A DNA stretch of 64,000 nucleotides from Episyrphus balteatus (lineage: Eukaryota; Arthropoda; Insecta; Diptera; Syrphidae). Under the pieces are notes generated by a model, which was not told the DNA's origin, ran no database searches, and saw only the letters and a program-made list of their open reading frames with translations. The stretch covers positions 157,143,718 through 157,207,717 of the forward strand of contig NC_079134.1 of assembly GCF_945859705.1 (NCBI RefSeq), in the 5' to 3' direction. Made by a program: the position numbers and the translations under genes. The number at the start of each line of letters is the position of its first letter. Position 1 is the first letter of the stretch. Below, one piece after another: positions 22,674-35,176 of the stretch.

Positions 22674-24145
22674 GTAAGTTTTTTTTTAACTCAAAAGATT
22701 TCTTAAAAATGTATGTATTTATAAAAATATGTACTTACTATTTAAAAATGTTGAAAATATTTACAAAGTAGGTGAACAGCATTATCTTGAATATAATCGA
22801 TTTTATTTACAAATTTTTTTATTTTGCTTTATATCTGTCAACGGCAGTTTAATGGTTAGTAAGCGGAAACATTGATTTCCAAGTACACATTCATCCAATG
22901 TTGGTTCATTTTGAGAGGTGTTTTGAAGATTTCAAAACTTAAGTCCGAGTTAAGGGTGATACAAATTTGAGTTAAATGTTCAGAATGCTCCAATTTGTTT
23001 TGGGAAATTTAATCTTTAATGATCCTTCATTTTACATTTGTATTTGTTATCTCTGTGCGGCACCCATTTGTGTACATACAAACTGTAAAAAATCGCGTAT
23101 CAAAAAATCAATACTGAAAAATGTTTAATAAACTGTGTATATAATAAGTAGCCAAAAAATTATCACTTGTCCGATTAATCGTTAATTTTCAATAATAATG
23201 CAAATTACACATACGTCAGCGTGATCCGGTCATATCGTCCCCCCTAGGCCAAAAGCATGAATTCAAAAAAATGAAAACTTTGTAAAATAGGTTTGTAAAA
23301 TAATTTGTTTCCGAATCCAACACTTAAACAAATTTTTAGTTATTGAACAACTGAGATTGGCGAATTATTTACCAATGAAGGAATCAAAGTCCAAAATATT
23401 TAATTTGTTTATGGCGAATTATTTACCAATGAAGGAATCAAAGTCCAAAATATTTAATTTGTTTATGGCTTGAGAGGGTCGATATTATGAGTAATTTTTT
23501 AGATGATAAGCAACAGCAACAGCTTAGAGTCGGAGCCAACTAACTTAAACTCATCTGTGAGTTTAGAGCTCCTAGAAAAAGCCAACCAATTTGATTTCTA
23601 GACTTACTAAGCCCAAATACATTAGGTTTGATATACATTTTTCTAGAAAATGTAAATGAACGCTTAAAATAAGCAAAACTTAAAAAAAAAATAGCATTAA
23701 CATGGACCCAAATTTAAAAAAAATTAATATTTCAAAAACTAGACCGGCTAAAAAGCATTCAATATGATTTTTCGGCTTATTGAACCCAAATCTATAAAAT
23801 TTGGTATTGAACTTTCTGTAAAATTTTAAGTTGAAAATTGTTAGCCAGTGTAATATAATTAGAACACAAATTTTGATTTATAAATTATAGATTTATAAAG
23901 ATTTATAGATTTATAAATTCCACTTTGTCTCATGAAAGTACTGTGTGCCAAAACAGCTGCTAAGCTTTAATAAAATAACATCAAAGTGGAATTTATAAAT
24001 CAATTTATTGATTAGAATTAGGGAGATTTATGAAATTTCATACAAATTAAAAGAATTGCTTTTGCTATTTTAAGATAATTTGACGGTGAATATATCGAAG
24101 CTCATTATTGTTTTAAATCCATTATAATCGAACAATTTCTTCCAG
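22674..24145 (+). other. Candidate intron within the FAM120 3' UTR
   Basis: Bounded by ATG|GTAAGT at 22,671-22,678 and TTTCTTCCAG|GC at 24,136-24,147, a consensus acceptor with polypyrimidine tract. Its composition is less A-dominated than the DNA on both sides, as expected if the flanks are exonic UTR. It contains an exact 54-bp tandem duplication. Confidence 0.45.
23359..23468 (+). repeat. Exact 54-bp tandem duplication
   Basis: The block starting CGAATTATTTACCAATGAAG at 23361 recurs at 23415 without visible change and runs on to TTTATGGC. Two copies, period 54. It looks recent, since neighbouring sequence is otherwise decayed. Confidence 0.9.
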
Positions 24146-24248
24146 GCTTTTGTTAGCTGCTCCAGCAAATATTTCACTACCATCAAAGCAAAAACACATA
24201 ATGTGCCCTACTCAACAAATACGAAAACAGCAAACCTTCAACACGTAA
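24146..24248 (+). CDS. Hypothetical small ORF, 3' part after acceptor
   Basis: Completes a split Trp codon and adds 33 codons (LLLAAPANISLPSK at its start, KQQTFNT at its end) to TAA at 24246-24248. The patch is clearly less AT-rich than the surrounding UTR. No homologue is recognised. It could simply be UTR after a 3' UTR intron. Confidence 0.25.
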
Positions 24249-26690
24249 ATCCCACATCAATTAACAGCAACAACAACAACAGAAGTGGTGAGAAAATACA
24301 AATTAAGTAAATGTAAACTATATATTTGTATTACAAAAAAAAATTTTTTTATTTACATTTTACAAATAAAAAAAAAAATGCAAATCGTGTGAAAAAAAAA
24401 TTATTATAAAACCGAAAAAAAATTAAAAGAAAATCTTTTTTATGATCTGTGATGTTATAAATGTATTTTTATATATATTTGTTAATTATATTGTTAAACA
24501 AAAAATAAAAAAAATGAATCATATATTATATACCGCTATAATAATATAAAAAATATGGAAATAACAAAACAACACCAACCGATAACAACAACAACAAAGT
24601 TATTTCCAAAAAAATGAACAAAAAAATGTTAAACAACAACATAACACGATACACACTACAATAATTGCATTAAATGTAATTTATTGTGTGTGTAAAATTA
24701 AAGTTTATATATAAAATAAAAATAAATAAAAAATTAAAATGTTATTTAACTATTTTATTAATATATAAAAAAATCTAATAAGAGAATTAAGATCTGAAAG
24801 AAAATTAAATAAAAAAAAAATAATATATTTATATATAAAATAAATAACAAATACAAATATTAATATTTATTATATATATTCTTTATATAGAAATATATAA
24901 AGAACAAAAAATAAACGAGAAATGCAAAATCTTATCTTATATTCAAGCAAAGTAGATAAAAATAAAAAAATTTAAAAACAACAACCGAAAAAAGTTGAAT
25001 TTAATTCAACTCAAAAAAAAAGGAATCAAAGAAAGAAAAAAAAAAAAAACAAAAAGAAGTTTGTTAGGAAACATAAGATCGAATCTTAACATGTATGACT
25101 GCATCTGCCCAAAAATAAATACAAAAAACAAAAATAATAAAAACATGAAGTTTAAGTAAAATCGAAACAAAAGTATGGTATATATTTTATGAAGTCGAAT
25201 CGAAAGAATTTAACAGGTAAAATTTATAGAAAAGAATGTCAAAAAAGCCATATATTTCACAAAAAACAAAACAAACAGATAGCAACCGCTTGAAATAAAT
25301 AGCAAATGCTAATAAATATCAATTCAAAAATTAAGAATCAACAAAATGTGTAAATGATTTAAGTTTAAACAAAAAAAAAAAAAAACAAAAGTTCAATGAA
25401 AAAATTTAAACAAAACTTAAACCTTTTCTCTCCAGACAAAATAAAAAAAAATCAAGTTTTGAAAGTAAAAAAAACCGTAATAGAATCACTTAATACAAAA
25501 ACGTTTTCTCACAAACGAATATTGAAACACTTATATATTATCTATTAATGCAAAAACAAAAAAACTTTAAAAAAACAAAAATTAATCTTAAACGTAAAAA
25601 TAAGTTTTTAATTTTATTTACATACATTTTTCTTTCAACAAAGCAGCACACACAGTTTATGAAATCAAGAAAAAAGTTATATAAAAAAATCGCCCCTTAA
25701 AATGGAAATCAAATATACTTCTGCGAGTATACACAAATGTTACAAAAGTATATTTACATACAGAATGAACTGTCAAAACAATAATAAGTGCTATTTTGTT
25801 CTTAAAAAATAATTAAACGTTATATCCTTTGGATATATCTCATAAACAAAACATTTTTATGCCAAGAAGTTGGCTTTTTTACTTTAATTTTTTTTTTGTT
25901 TCACGTTTCATATATTTAACATTTATTATAAAAAAAATGTTTTGTAAATCCTTGAAACACACAGGCTTGCAAAAACTTCTCAAATAAACTTATAACTATT
26001 AGATTATACAATAAAATATAACAAAAACACAAATTAAACAATTTCTTGACAGCCACTATTATTAAAAATAAAATTATAAAAAAAAAATACAACCATTTCT
26101 GCGGTAAAATTTAACGATTTTTTTTTAAACTAAAGATTTGTATATATATTTTTAATATCCTAGAAAAAAGGGAATACATAGATTTTTGTTTAATTTAAGT
26201 GCATGCAAGTACTAAACATATATATATTTGTGCATTGATGGAAATTTTAACAAAAAAAAATAAAAAAAAACAAAATATTCATAATGAGGGAATTTAAAAA
26301 TTAATTTTTGTTTTCAATTTAAAAGTAAGCTAAGAAACAAAATAATATATAAAATGTTAAGAGAATATAGAATTCAATATTCTCCTATTCAATAGAAGAT
26401 GAATGTTTAATTTTTAATGTTTAATATCAAAATGAATATCTTAAGATATTAAAACTTGCAAAATTATTATATGTATAGAGATTCGAAATTATAATGATGA
26501 TCACATTTGCTTAACCTATACTAAAAGAAGATATCAAAATCAGTTAACGAGTTTTTTAATAGAATCTAATATACATAGTTTGTATGGATTAGGTCGTCAA
26601 ATTTCTAAGCGTCAGTTTTTAAATCAGCAGGAAGAATTCATTAAATCTAAAATTAAAATGTTTTCAAAACTATCGTATAGTAAATGATCA
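24249..26690 (+). other. Distal A-rich 3' UTR-like region, part 1
   Basis: Strongly A-rich + strand with AAAACAAAA-type runs, many AATAAA and no ORFs. A Pumilio-type TGTATATA lies at 26139-26146. This supports, but does not prove, a continued 3' UTR. Confidence 0.4.
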
Positions 26691-26808
26691 TATACCTGCC
26701 GGCCTATCGAGGCATCCGTCGAAACGGAAATTTTGTCTGGTTTCGTATGAATCGTATAAAATCGAGGAAAATTTTCCGTTCCGATGGAATTCTCGATAAG
26801 CCCGATTA

Positions 26809-27125
26809 CACTGGCACAAAAAATATAAAAGCTTCGTTAACAACAAACTAGATTCACCTAGGCTCCTAGGGTTATGAATTTGATGTACTGAATCCGAGAT
26901 CAGTTTGACCCGTAGAGGTCCAGGTTTTGAATTAAGTGCAAAAAATAAACAAATAAAAACAATATCAATTGGTATTTTTTTGTGGTATTTTGCACTTTAC
27001 TTAAAATCAGGATCTGATAGGGCCAGATGGACCTCGGATTCGAATTCAGTGCATCGAAATAGATGACCCTAGGTGGGCTCAGTTCGTTCTACTGGCCACT
27101 TTGGTTTTTTTTTTTGTGTCGGTGT
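26809..27125. mobile_element. Hairpin MITE of the CACYGGCACA family, copy 1
   Basis: Ends CACTGGCACAAA and TTGTGTCGGTG are inverted copies, flanked by TA/TTA. Inside, blocks such as CACCTAG, GAATCCGAG and AAGTGCAAAA pair across a centre near 26,965. Two related copies are at 63.55-64 kb. The insertion interrupts the A-rich UTR-like DNA. Confidence 0.7.
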
Positions 27126-30100
27126 TATCTGTCTAGAGGAATCAGTCCTTCTTTATTGCAGATTCTGAAGTTTGATTAAATCTGCCATTTCATTAATTCC
27201 TTTCGTGTTGTAGATTTGTAACGATTGACTAAACCAATCAACGAATACGTTTTTTTAAAGAAATTAACTTGAGAAAAATTCTATTGGATGAATAATTTAA
27301 TAGCTTAAATATTTCTTCTGGAAACCACTAATGCAATCATTCTTTTCATGTTTGAGGTGAATAAAATACTGTACTATCAAGTACCCAACCTAAATATGTC
27401 AATCTTTTTGCAATGCAAAATTGCAGAGAGCAACGGTGAACTCCGGAAAACTTTTTTTCGTTTTTTTTTTTTTTAACAAATCTTCGATACAACTGGAAAA
27501 ATGATAATTCCATTATTGTTATTATGTATGTACATTGTTATTCTGAATCCATTGGGATAATCATGATAGATCAAGAACTGAAAGCATATACATATTTTTT
27601 TCAAGAGGAAGCTGAACCATATGAATATTATGAATGCATGAAGATTTAAAGATAAAGTCGTAATATGAATAACCGTGTAATAAAAGACTTACACTACACG
27701 ATGATTATAAAGTCATGACTCTTCGAAATTCAATGAGAATACCGTGGGAAATCTGAATCTCCATCACACTTGTTGAATTTCCGAAAGTCTCATAACTTTT
27801 GCCTTGATTAAGTTCCTGATTGAAAATTTTGACAAAAACAAATTAATGTAAATTTAAAAACTGACTGCTTATCAGAAGTTTTAAAAAATGAATGAATAGC
27901 CAATTGTAGTCCCCTGTATATTAAATATTCTAAAAAGCGAAAAAAGCAATAAACCAGAATTTTAGTCAAAAAATTAAATGTGAAAACAAAATATTTAGAA
28001 TGAAGAAACTTAAGGAAAGAAAACAAAAACAATTTTTTTTTAACCAATTTCACTGTAATTTAAATTAGTCAGCAAATAAGAAAAGCAAAATATAAAATCT
28101 TAAATCCTAAAATCTATCTTAGCAAGTTACACATAAAAATAAGAGTAAAGCTTAATAAAATACAAAAAAAAAGGATATAAAATGCCTTTAGTAAGTTCCC
28201 TCATTTTTAGTTCTTTTGTAGATGTACGAGTATAATCAATTTAAATAAAGAAAACAAAACTTCGTTACTAAAATATGTACTGTGGTAAGAAATGAGTGGT
28301 GTAATAAAAAGAAGGAAAACAAAACCAATTATTACAAGAATAAAATGTATTTAGTATATTTTCTTTACTTTTTTTTATTTAAATAATTTTTTTTAAACAT
28401 TTATAATTTGTTCGTTTAAAATTTTAAACTTGTTTGATAATAAAAATATATTAATAACAATACATTTTCAACATATATATTTACTACTTTTAAGCTTACA
28501 TTTAATCAAATTTTAACTGTGCTGTTGAAAAAACAAAATGTTTTTCAAGAAAATAAAAAATGAAAAAAATACATATTTCAGTCCATCATAAGATGAGACT
28601 TAAGAATTAAAAATATAGAAAAAAAAAAAACAAAAACAAACGTTAAGGGGCGTGAATACATAAGTAAAATAAAACAAAATTAAAGTTTTAAATATTAAAC
28701 AAAAATATTATAAAGAAAATAGCTTACAACAAGCACATTATATGCTTTCATTTTCGCAAAAAAGTTAAACATAAATAAAAATATAAAAATACAAAAAAAA
28801 AAGCAATTTATTATGAAAAAAATGCGACATAAATAAAATATGACACGCAATTTTGTTTTGTTTATAAAAAAAAAATATTAATCAAGCATGTAACTTGTAA
28901 TCGAACTTAAATTAAAATGAAATAAATTTAAACATATTTACTAGTGAACTCTTTTTTTTTATTTGAATTGCTATGCTTAAATATTTAATAATAAATAAAA
29001 AACAAAAATAATCCATATAATCCTTTAACATATATAGATAAATCCCCTTTACAAAGTTCGAACTGGTAAAGAAAAGAAAAGCAAGCAGTTAAATTTGTTT
29101 TGTTTGCTATTATTTTTTTTGTTTAATAATTATTTTAAAATATATTGTTTTTTGTTTATCTAATAATTTTTTTTTCTTTAAATTATAAACATGATTTAAA
29201 AAATATATTTAAAAATATATAATTAATTATCTATATATCACAAGCAAATGTATTGTATATGCTATTAAAGTTATAATCATTTTCTTTTTTGCAATTTTAT
29301 TAATAACATTTTAACACCCTCATTATATACCAAGCAAAATCAATATATAAAACGATTTAAACAAAAACAAAAAAATATTTTTAAAGTTAAGTTTAATAAA
29401 ACAAAGAAAAAACAAAAAAAAACATGCACATTTTGTGTCAGTTAAATATAAAAAAATATCAGAAATAAAAATAATATGCAAGTTTTTGCCACAATGCATA
29501 ACAAATCATTGCGCTTAAGTCTTTGTGGAATGTTTTTTTCTAATTTTCTGTTTCAATATTAAAAAACAAAAAAAAAAAATAAAATTTTACCTATTTCATT
29601 ATTTAGAGAAAAAATACAAAAACAAAAAAAAAAAAAAAATTAAAATACACTCACCAAATTGTATGAACTTGAAAAGTTTTGAAAACAAACAAAAAATAAA
29701 AAAAATATTAATTAAACACACATTTAACTTTACATATATTATTCTATATATATATATATAAAAATATATAAACATATTATATACATTTAATGGGCAGTCA
29801 GAAAAAATGTAAAGATTTGTCTAAATCATTTATTTAAATTTAATAACGAAAAACAAAGAAAAATATGAAGATGAATTTTACTTTGTGTTGAAAATAGAAG
29901 AAAAAACAATGTCAACCATAGAAAACCATACAAAAACGCTTAAATGCTACACAGAATTAAATACAAAAAAATTAAACTTCAAGATATTTGCGATATTATG
30001 CAAAAAGTTTTTCGGATATGTTATTTAGAGAAAAAAAAGTGAATACAAATGCAAAAATTATATTATTCAAAGAATGCGAATTTAAATAAATTGAATGGAA

Positions 30101-30187
30101 GAAAATGTTTGGACAAATTATTCATGTGTTTTGTGTTTTATTTGTATGTTTTTGCTCTTTGGATACTTTACAGATTGATATTCAAAG
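27126..30187 (+). other. Distal A-rich 3' UTR-like region, part 2
   Basis: After a mixed patch to about 27.8 kb the A-rich asymmetric texture resumes and continues to about 30.1 kb, including a (TA)n tract near 29,742-29,760 and many AATAAA. At 30,186-30,192 the sequence reads AG|GTAAGC, a good donor, preceded by TTTACAG at 30,167-30,173, so a further splice or a 14-nt microexon is conceivable. Composition changes right after. Confidence 0.35.
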
Positions 30188-30199
30188 GTAAGCATCCTA

Positions 30200-32215
30200 G
30201 CTAATTAGAACCTTAAATGATAAAATGTTATTATTATTATTGAGGATTTGCAAGCTTGGAATTTTAAGTCCACAGTCGCGTCAGTCGTCACGAAGCCCGA
30301 AGGAATAACGCGCAACTTAAAATTTAAAAATTTGGACATAACGGGCTGCCATTTTGCCGGTTAAAATTGTGGATAAAGGTTCTGCGGCATAATTTTAGAA
30401 TCACCCAAAAAAGACTAATGTGGATTCGTGGAAATGAACTTTAAAAAATTACATCACAGTCTATCAAAAAGAAATTCGTTATAACTAACGAATTATGGAT
30501 ATATTCCAACGAACCAGAAAGTAAGGAAGAGCCGACAGCGGTTGTAAACATTTAAAAACCAATTGAGGAGAGTTTTTTCAAAACTCAAAAAACGCCAAGA
30601 ATTTAAAAATGAGATATTGGTATGAAAAATTTTGGCATGATCAGGCGCATAATAGACGAAATAAAAAAATAAAATATAAAAACTAACAGTTTTTAATATA
30701 AAAAGAATTTAAGATCATTCTTTCAAAGTGGTTTTTTCAAAACTAAATAAAACTTTAAAATATTTATGTAGGTTTTGCAAAACTAACAAAATGCTACGAG
30801 GTTTTGCAAAAGCAAAAATATTGCAGGTTTTTGCCAAACTCAATAAAGTTTGACTGTTATTGGAAAGACTTATCTTTCCTTAAATATCAAATATTGTTTT
30901 TGTATGTTTTACATGGGTTGATTGGTTTTAGTTATTCATTGGGAGATTGGAACATACATACATTATGCATATAAGGGTAGTAAAAAGTTTTCGTTTAAAT
31001 TTGTTTCATTTTGGAAAAACGAAAAATCGTTTCAAATCTTAAAATAACAGAGCTAAGCTAAGGATTATTTTTATTTATTTGATAATATGCATTAGAAATT
31101 GATAGAGGCAATATTGAGCTGCATTGTTTTGGCAGGATTGAAAAACCGAACAAGGATTATATTCAAAGATTTTAAAAAGAAATTGAAAATAGCATCTTAC
31201 TTGATGGCAAGTCATTGCAATACACCAGTAGCTGATCAGTCTCTTCTGTTTGATTACCTTCGTAGACCATATTTAACTTCGATAGCTGATAGTCGCTGCT
31301 TACCTACACGGTTAAGAAGTTTGTCGTTGTTTTTAGGACGATTTAAGAATAAGCCATTTTTCAATACTGAGGCAACTCCAAAATGAAGTGCATCAAGAAT
31401 GCCGTTTTTTCAATTAAAGATATGGCACCTTGAAAAAAAAAACGTTACCACATCGTTGATTTTTTTCCAAGATACGACAAAGTTGAGTTCAAGATTGTTT
31501 AATTGATATTTTTTCTCGCCAAAAAATGCACTTGAACACCCATACTTGAAGTGCATAATTTGGTTTATGCCAAAGAACATCTATCTGATGGCAACGGGTT
31601 TTTCAAGGTTTCATCCTTACTGCATTTTAAATGCAATTCATTTTTTAATTACCCCCATAGGGTCTGAAAAACTGTTATATCTTATATGTACATCCAAATC
31701 AAAGACCCTTCCAAGATACCTATCATTTTATGTTATCACCTACCACCACATAAATCCAGTGGGTCCTTTGTGTATCATGTGCATTTTGTTCAAAAACAAG
31801 CTTACAACGTTATTTAAAAATCAACCTTGGCTTATGGCACATGATCTTAGGGTATTTTTCGATGTGGCATCTCATGGAACTAAAACCAAGACAGTCGGAC
31901 TTTCCTCAAAAAAGTTTTATCTAAAAAAAAAAAAACACTTTATAGCTTGAATATAAGAATCGTCATTTCAAGTTCTGCGGATGGTTTTTTGAAAAAAAAA
32001 ATTAAGTATTTCTTGTTATAAAATATTGATGCTCTACTTCTTTGAAGCCATATAGATCTCATTCGTATCCATGCTGTTTTTTTTCCATATATTTTTGGGC
32101 CTTCTCCTTTAGAATTTTATTCAAAACCAGTTTTAAAATTTTTTTAACCAATAGAAAGTTTAGTTTTCTATGAAAAATATCATTGAAACATTTTAAAGTT
32201 ATACATTATATACAT
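30200..32215. other. Intergenic DNA, nothing recognised
   Basis: Mixed AT-rich DNA. ORFs at 31099-31386 (95 codons) and 31546-31950 (134 codons) were read through; neither shows a recognisable domain. Both lie in a patch (31.1-31.95 kb) of slightly higher coding-like texture, possibly an old repeat. Confidence 0.4.
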
Positions 32216-32223
32216 ATGTATGT

Positions 32224-32560
32224 GGATTGGGGTCAAAATCCCGAAAACCCAAAATCCCGAAAAACCAAAATCCCCAAAACCCAGAATCCCGAAAACCCAA
32301 AATCCCGAAAATCCAAAATATCGAAAACCCAGAGTCCCGAAAAACCAACGTCGGGATTTTGAGTTTTCGGGATTCTGGGTTTTCGGGATTTTGGGTTTTC
32401 GGGATTTTGGTTTTTCGGGATTTTGGGTTTTCGGGATTTTGAGTTTTCGGGATTTTGGGTTTTCGGGATTTTGGGTTTTCGGGATTTCGGGATTTCGGGT
32501 TTTCGGGATTTAGGGTTTAAGTGATTTTAGGCTTTCTGGTTTTTGGGTTTCGGGATTCTG
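32224..32560. repeat. Palindromic minisatellite, 16-bp unit CCCGAAAACCCAAAAT
   Basis: The left arm (about 32234-32350) holds roughly seven units of CCCGAAAACCCAAAAT. At about 32,350 the orientation flips and the right arm (to about 32,520) holds roughly ten units of the complement. A leader GGATTGGGGTCAAAAT (32224-32239) opens the left arm and a partial inverted match (GGTCTCCC) closes the right one. The GGG tracts spaced by 4-5 nt on the + strand of the right arm are a G-quadruplex pattern. ORFs through it are periodic artefacts. Confidence 0.9.
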
Positions 32561-35176
32561 TTGGTCTCCCTATATATGTAGCTACTTGGTTTTCGAGTTA
32601 AATAAAAAGAAACTGAAAACAAACCACAACCAGTGTTGCCGTTTTCTAAGAAAAGTACTTATGGATTTTGTAACATTTTTGTCTACAGCATACTTTTATG
32701 GCAAGGAATCATAATAAGTAACAAAAACTCTTGAATGAATTTGTCTATTAAATGAAGCTATATGTAGGTATCTGTGCAAGAAAGCTATCTACCCTTAAGA
32801 AAGTCTAATTTCACTTATTTATTTATTCTTCACAAAAATTAACGACAATTTATTAAGATTTCTAAATGTTTTGTCTCTAATTTACAAGCTAAATTACAGT
32901 AGAAACATTAAGAATGATATATGTATATATTTGCCAAAAGTTTGTGCAACTCGATAAAAACATCCAACCAGAACCAACCACCACCGCCTATATGTTAAAC
33001 ATTGTAAAACATTTTATTGGTCCATTAATAAAGATTCTATATGTTTGTTATCAGAATTCACATTAGTTTTATGACCTCCAAAACCGTGTATACAAACACT
33101 GACAAATCGATAAAATACAATTTGTGTCATCTCCTGGTTTCAACCTGTTTCCTCTCCTCTTCACTCAACCCACCCGAAAATTCCACCAGAACTTCCGCCT
33201 CTAATTGCCTGCCAAGTCATCCCACATGGATTAATAATCCCAGGGTGTATAACCCCCGAAATCCGGGAATGAGCCAGAGCCACCCTTTTTTAGTTGTTGT
33301 CTGTGACTTCAACCGAATAAGCACTTTATTCTCTCGTATACTACACGACGATGATGACGATGATGACGATGACGATACGACAATGCCCAGGCAACAAAAA
33401 AAAGAAGGACACACTACCACACAACTAGAAGTCCATTTTCTCATTTATCATTATGATGAATGAATTTTTCTCCAAGGATTTTTCAATTAATAAAAAAAAC
33501 AAAAAAAAAAAAACATCCCAACAAAATAGGGATATAGAGATGTTCACGTTCCTGAAACCAATTTATCAAAAAATTCAAAACAAAACAAAAAAATGTATAA
33601 AAACAGTTGCAAACAAAATAAAAAAACTCAACTAAAACCCAGTTTAAAAAATTTCATTCGCGGGACCTATAGAAGGACACTCTCATCCAGCAGGAAGATT
33701 GCCATCATCAGCAAAATGTCCCATTTGTGTGTGTTGTTTGTCAGGATTTTTCAAGGAACGAAAAAAAGAAACTTTTATTTACCACCAAATCAATGAACTT
33801 CTTTTTTTGATATTTATTTTCAAGAATTGTCAAGCCAAGACGAATTTAAGATAAGAAGATACTATACAACAACTCTCTCCATAACCCTCCCAAGAGTTCT
33901 AACATCGCAGAGAAGAAAAAAAAGGAAGACGATTTCTAGATCCTTGTTTCCTTACGATTCGATTCGATTTGTCTTGAATCTCCCGGTGTTTTTTTGTTTT
34001 GCGTTTTTATTTTTTTTTTTGGCAAAAGAAAATCAAACATTCGCTGATAAGTTCAATATCTCTGGATACTTGGATTGTTTGGCTCCATGTTTCCTTTAAA
34101 TTGCTGGTTTAGCCACAAATTCATATACAAAATGAGAAGAAGAAAGAAAACTCAAACAAACGAACAGACAACGACAAGGAGCAATGTTCTTAATCGTCCT
34201 CGTTGGGTTGGTCGGATTGAATCGATAGGATTTTATGTGAATCGCGCCAAAAGGGCATTAAAGTAAATACTTTTTTTCAAGGAAATTTTTAACGAAGGTT
34301 CAAGTTGGATGAAGTTGCTTAAGGGTATACCTGCAATGTAAATACAAAATTTACAATTTCTTAGCATGCTGTTAGCCTAATACAAGTATCCAAATTTTTA
34401 TTTTGATCCGTTTTATAATTCTGATTTAAATTTTTTTTTTTTTTTTCAATCTCCAATATGCAAGGCACCCACTGAGCGACGCCACTTTTCAGCTGATCAT
34501 TCCAAGAATTTAGGTTTTGATACGAAAATGTACCTTAAAATATTCCATAACAAAAAGCGAATAAGGCAATGTCAAGCATTTTTTTTTAAACTTAATTGAC
34601 TCGGTGTCAAAATTTAGTTTCCAAAATTCGTTCCTAAAATTCTAGACTTCAAAATTCTGTAAATGCTTGAAGGATTTATTACTTTGATAAGTGTGTAGTT
34701 TTTTCCTCAACTTTTCTATTTTAATTGCAGAACTATGAAGTACCTATAGCTATAGTCTGTCATGTTGGCCTGAGTTGAGTACTCTTATAAGCCGCTGTTT
34801 AGTTAAGATTTTTAATCATCGTTTCAAAAAACGCGTTGCTTAAAAACTGAGCTCTGCAAAAAAAAAACACAAACATCATCTTAGACACAAATCCTCAATT
34901 TAAAAATATATATAATGCAAATTGAATATTAAAAAAGAATTTTCGAAAACGGAACGAATATCTGCTCTCCAAATTTTCAAAAACAGAAAAATGAAACCCA
35001 TTACACTGGTTAACAAAATTAAACTTTTTTTTTTGTTGCCGAAACAAAAATATACTTTTCTAAAGGTTTTCGGTGTGCTGAACTCGAGTCTGAAACAACT
35101 TATCAGCTCTCGTTTATGAGATATTACCGTTAGAAAACGCAAAAAACCTACAAAATCTACAAAATACAACAGTCGG
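32561..35176. other. Intergenic or intronic DNA, no gene recognised
   Basis: From about 32.9 to 34.3 kb the sequence is less AT-rich, with a GATGAC repeat near 33,350 that yields a poly-Asp ORF (33041-33463). That ORF is otherwise composition-driven and I do not call it. It may be conserved non-coding DNA or an exon of a host transcript; nothing decisive is seen. Confidence 0.4.

Noticed and set aside
32220..32513. Two overlapping ORFs of Pro/Lys then Phe/Gly repeats
   Set aside because: They follow the 16-bp minisatellite and change character exactly where the palindrome flips, so they are periodic artefacts.
33041..33463. 140-codon ORF with a run of ten Asp
   Set aside because: The Asp run is a GATGAC repeat and the remainder has no domain or splice partners.
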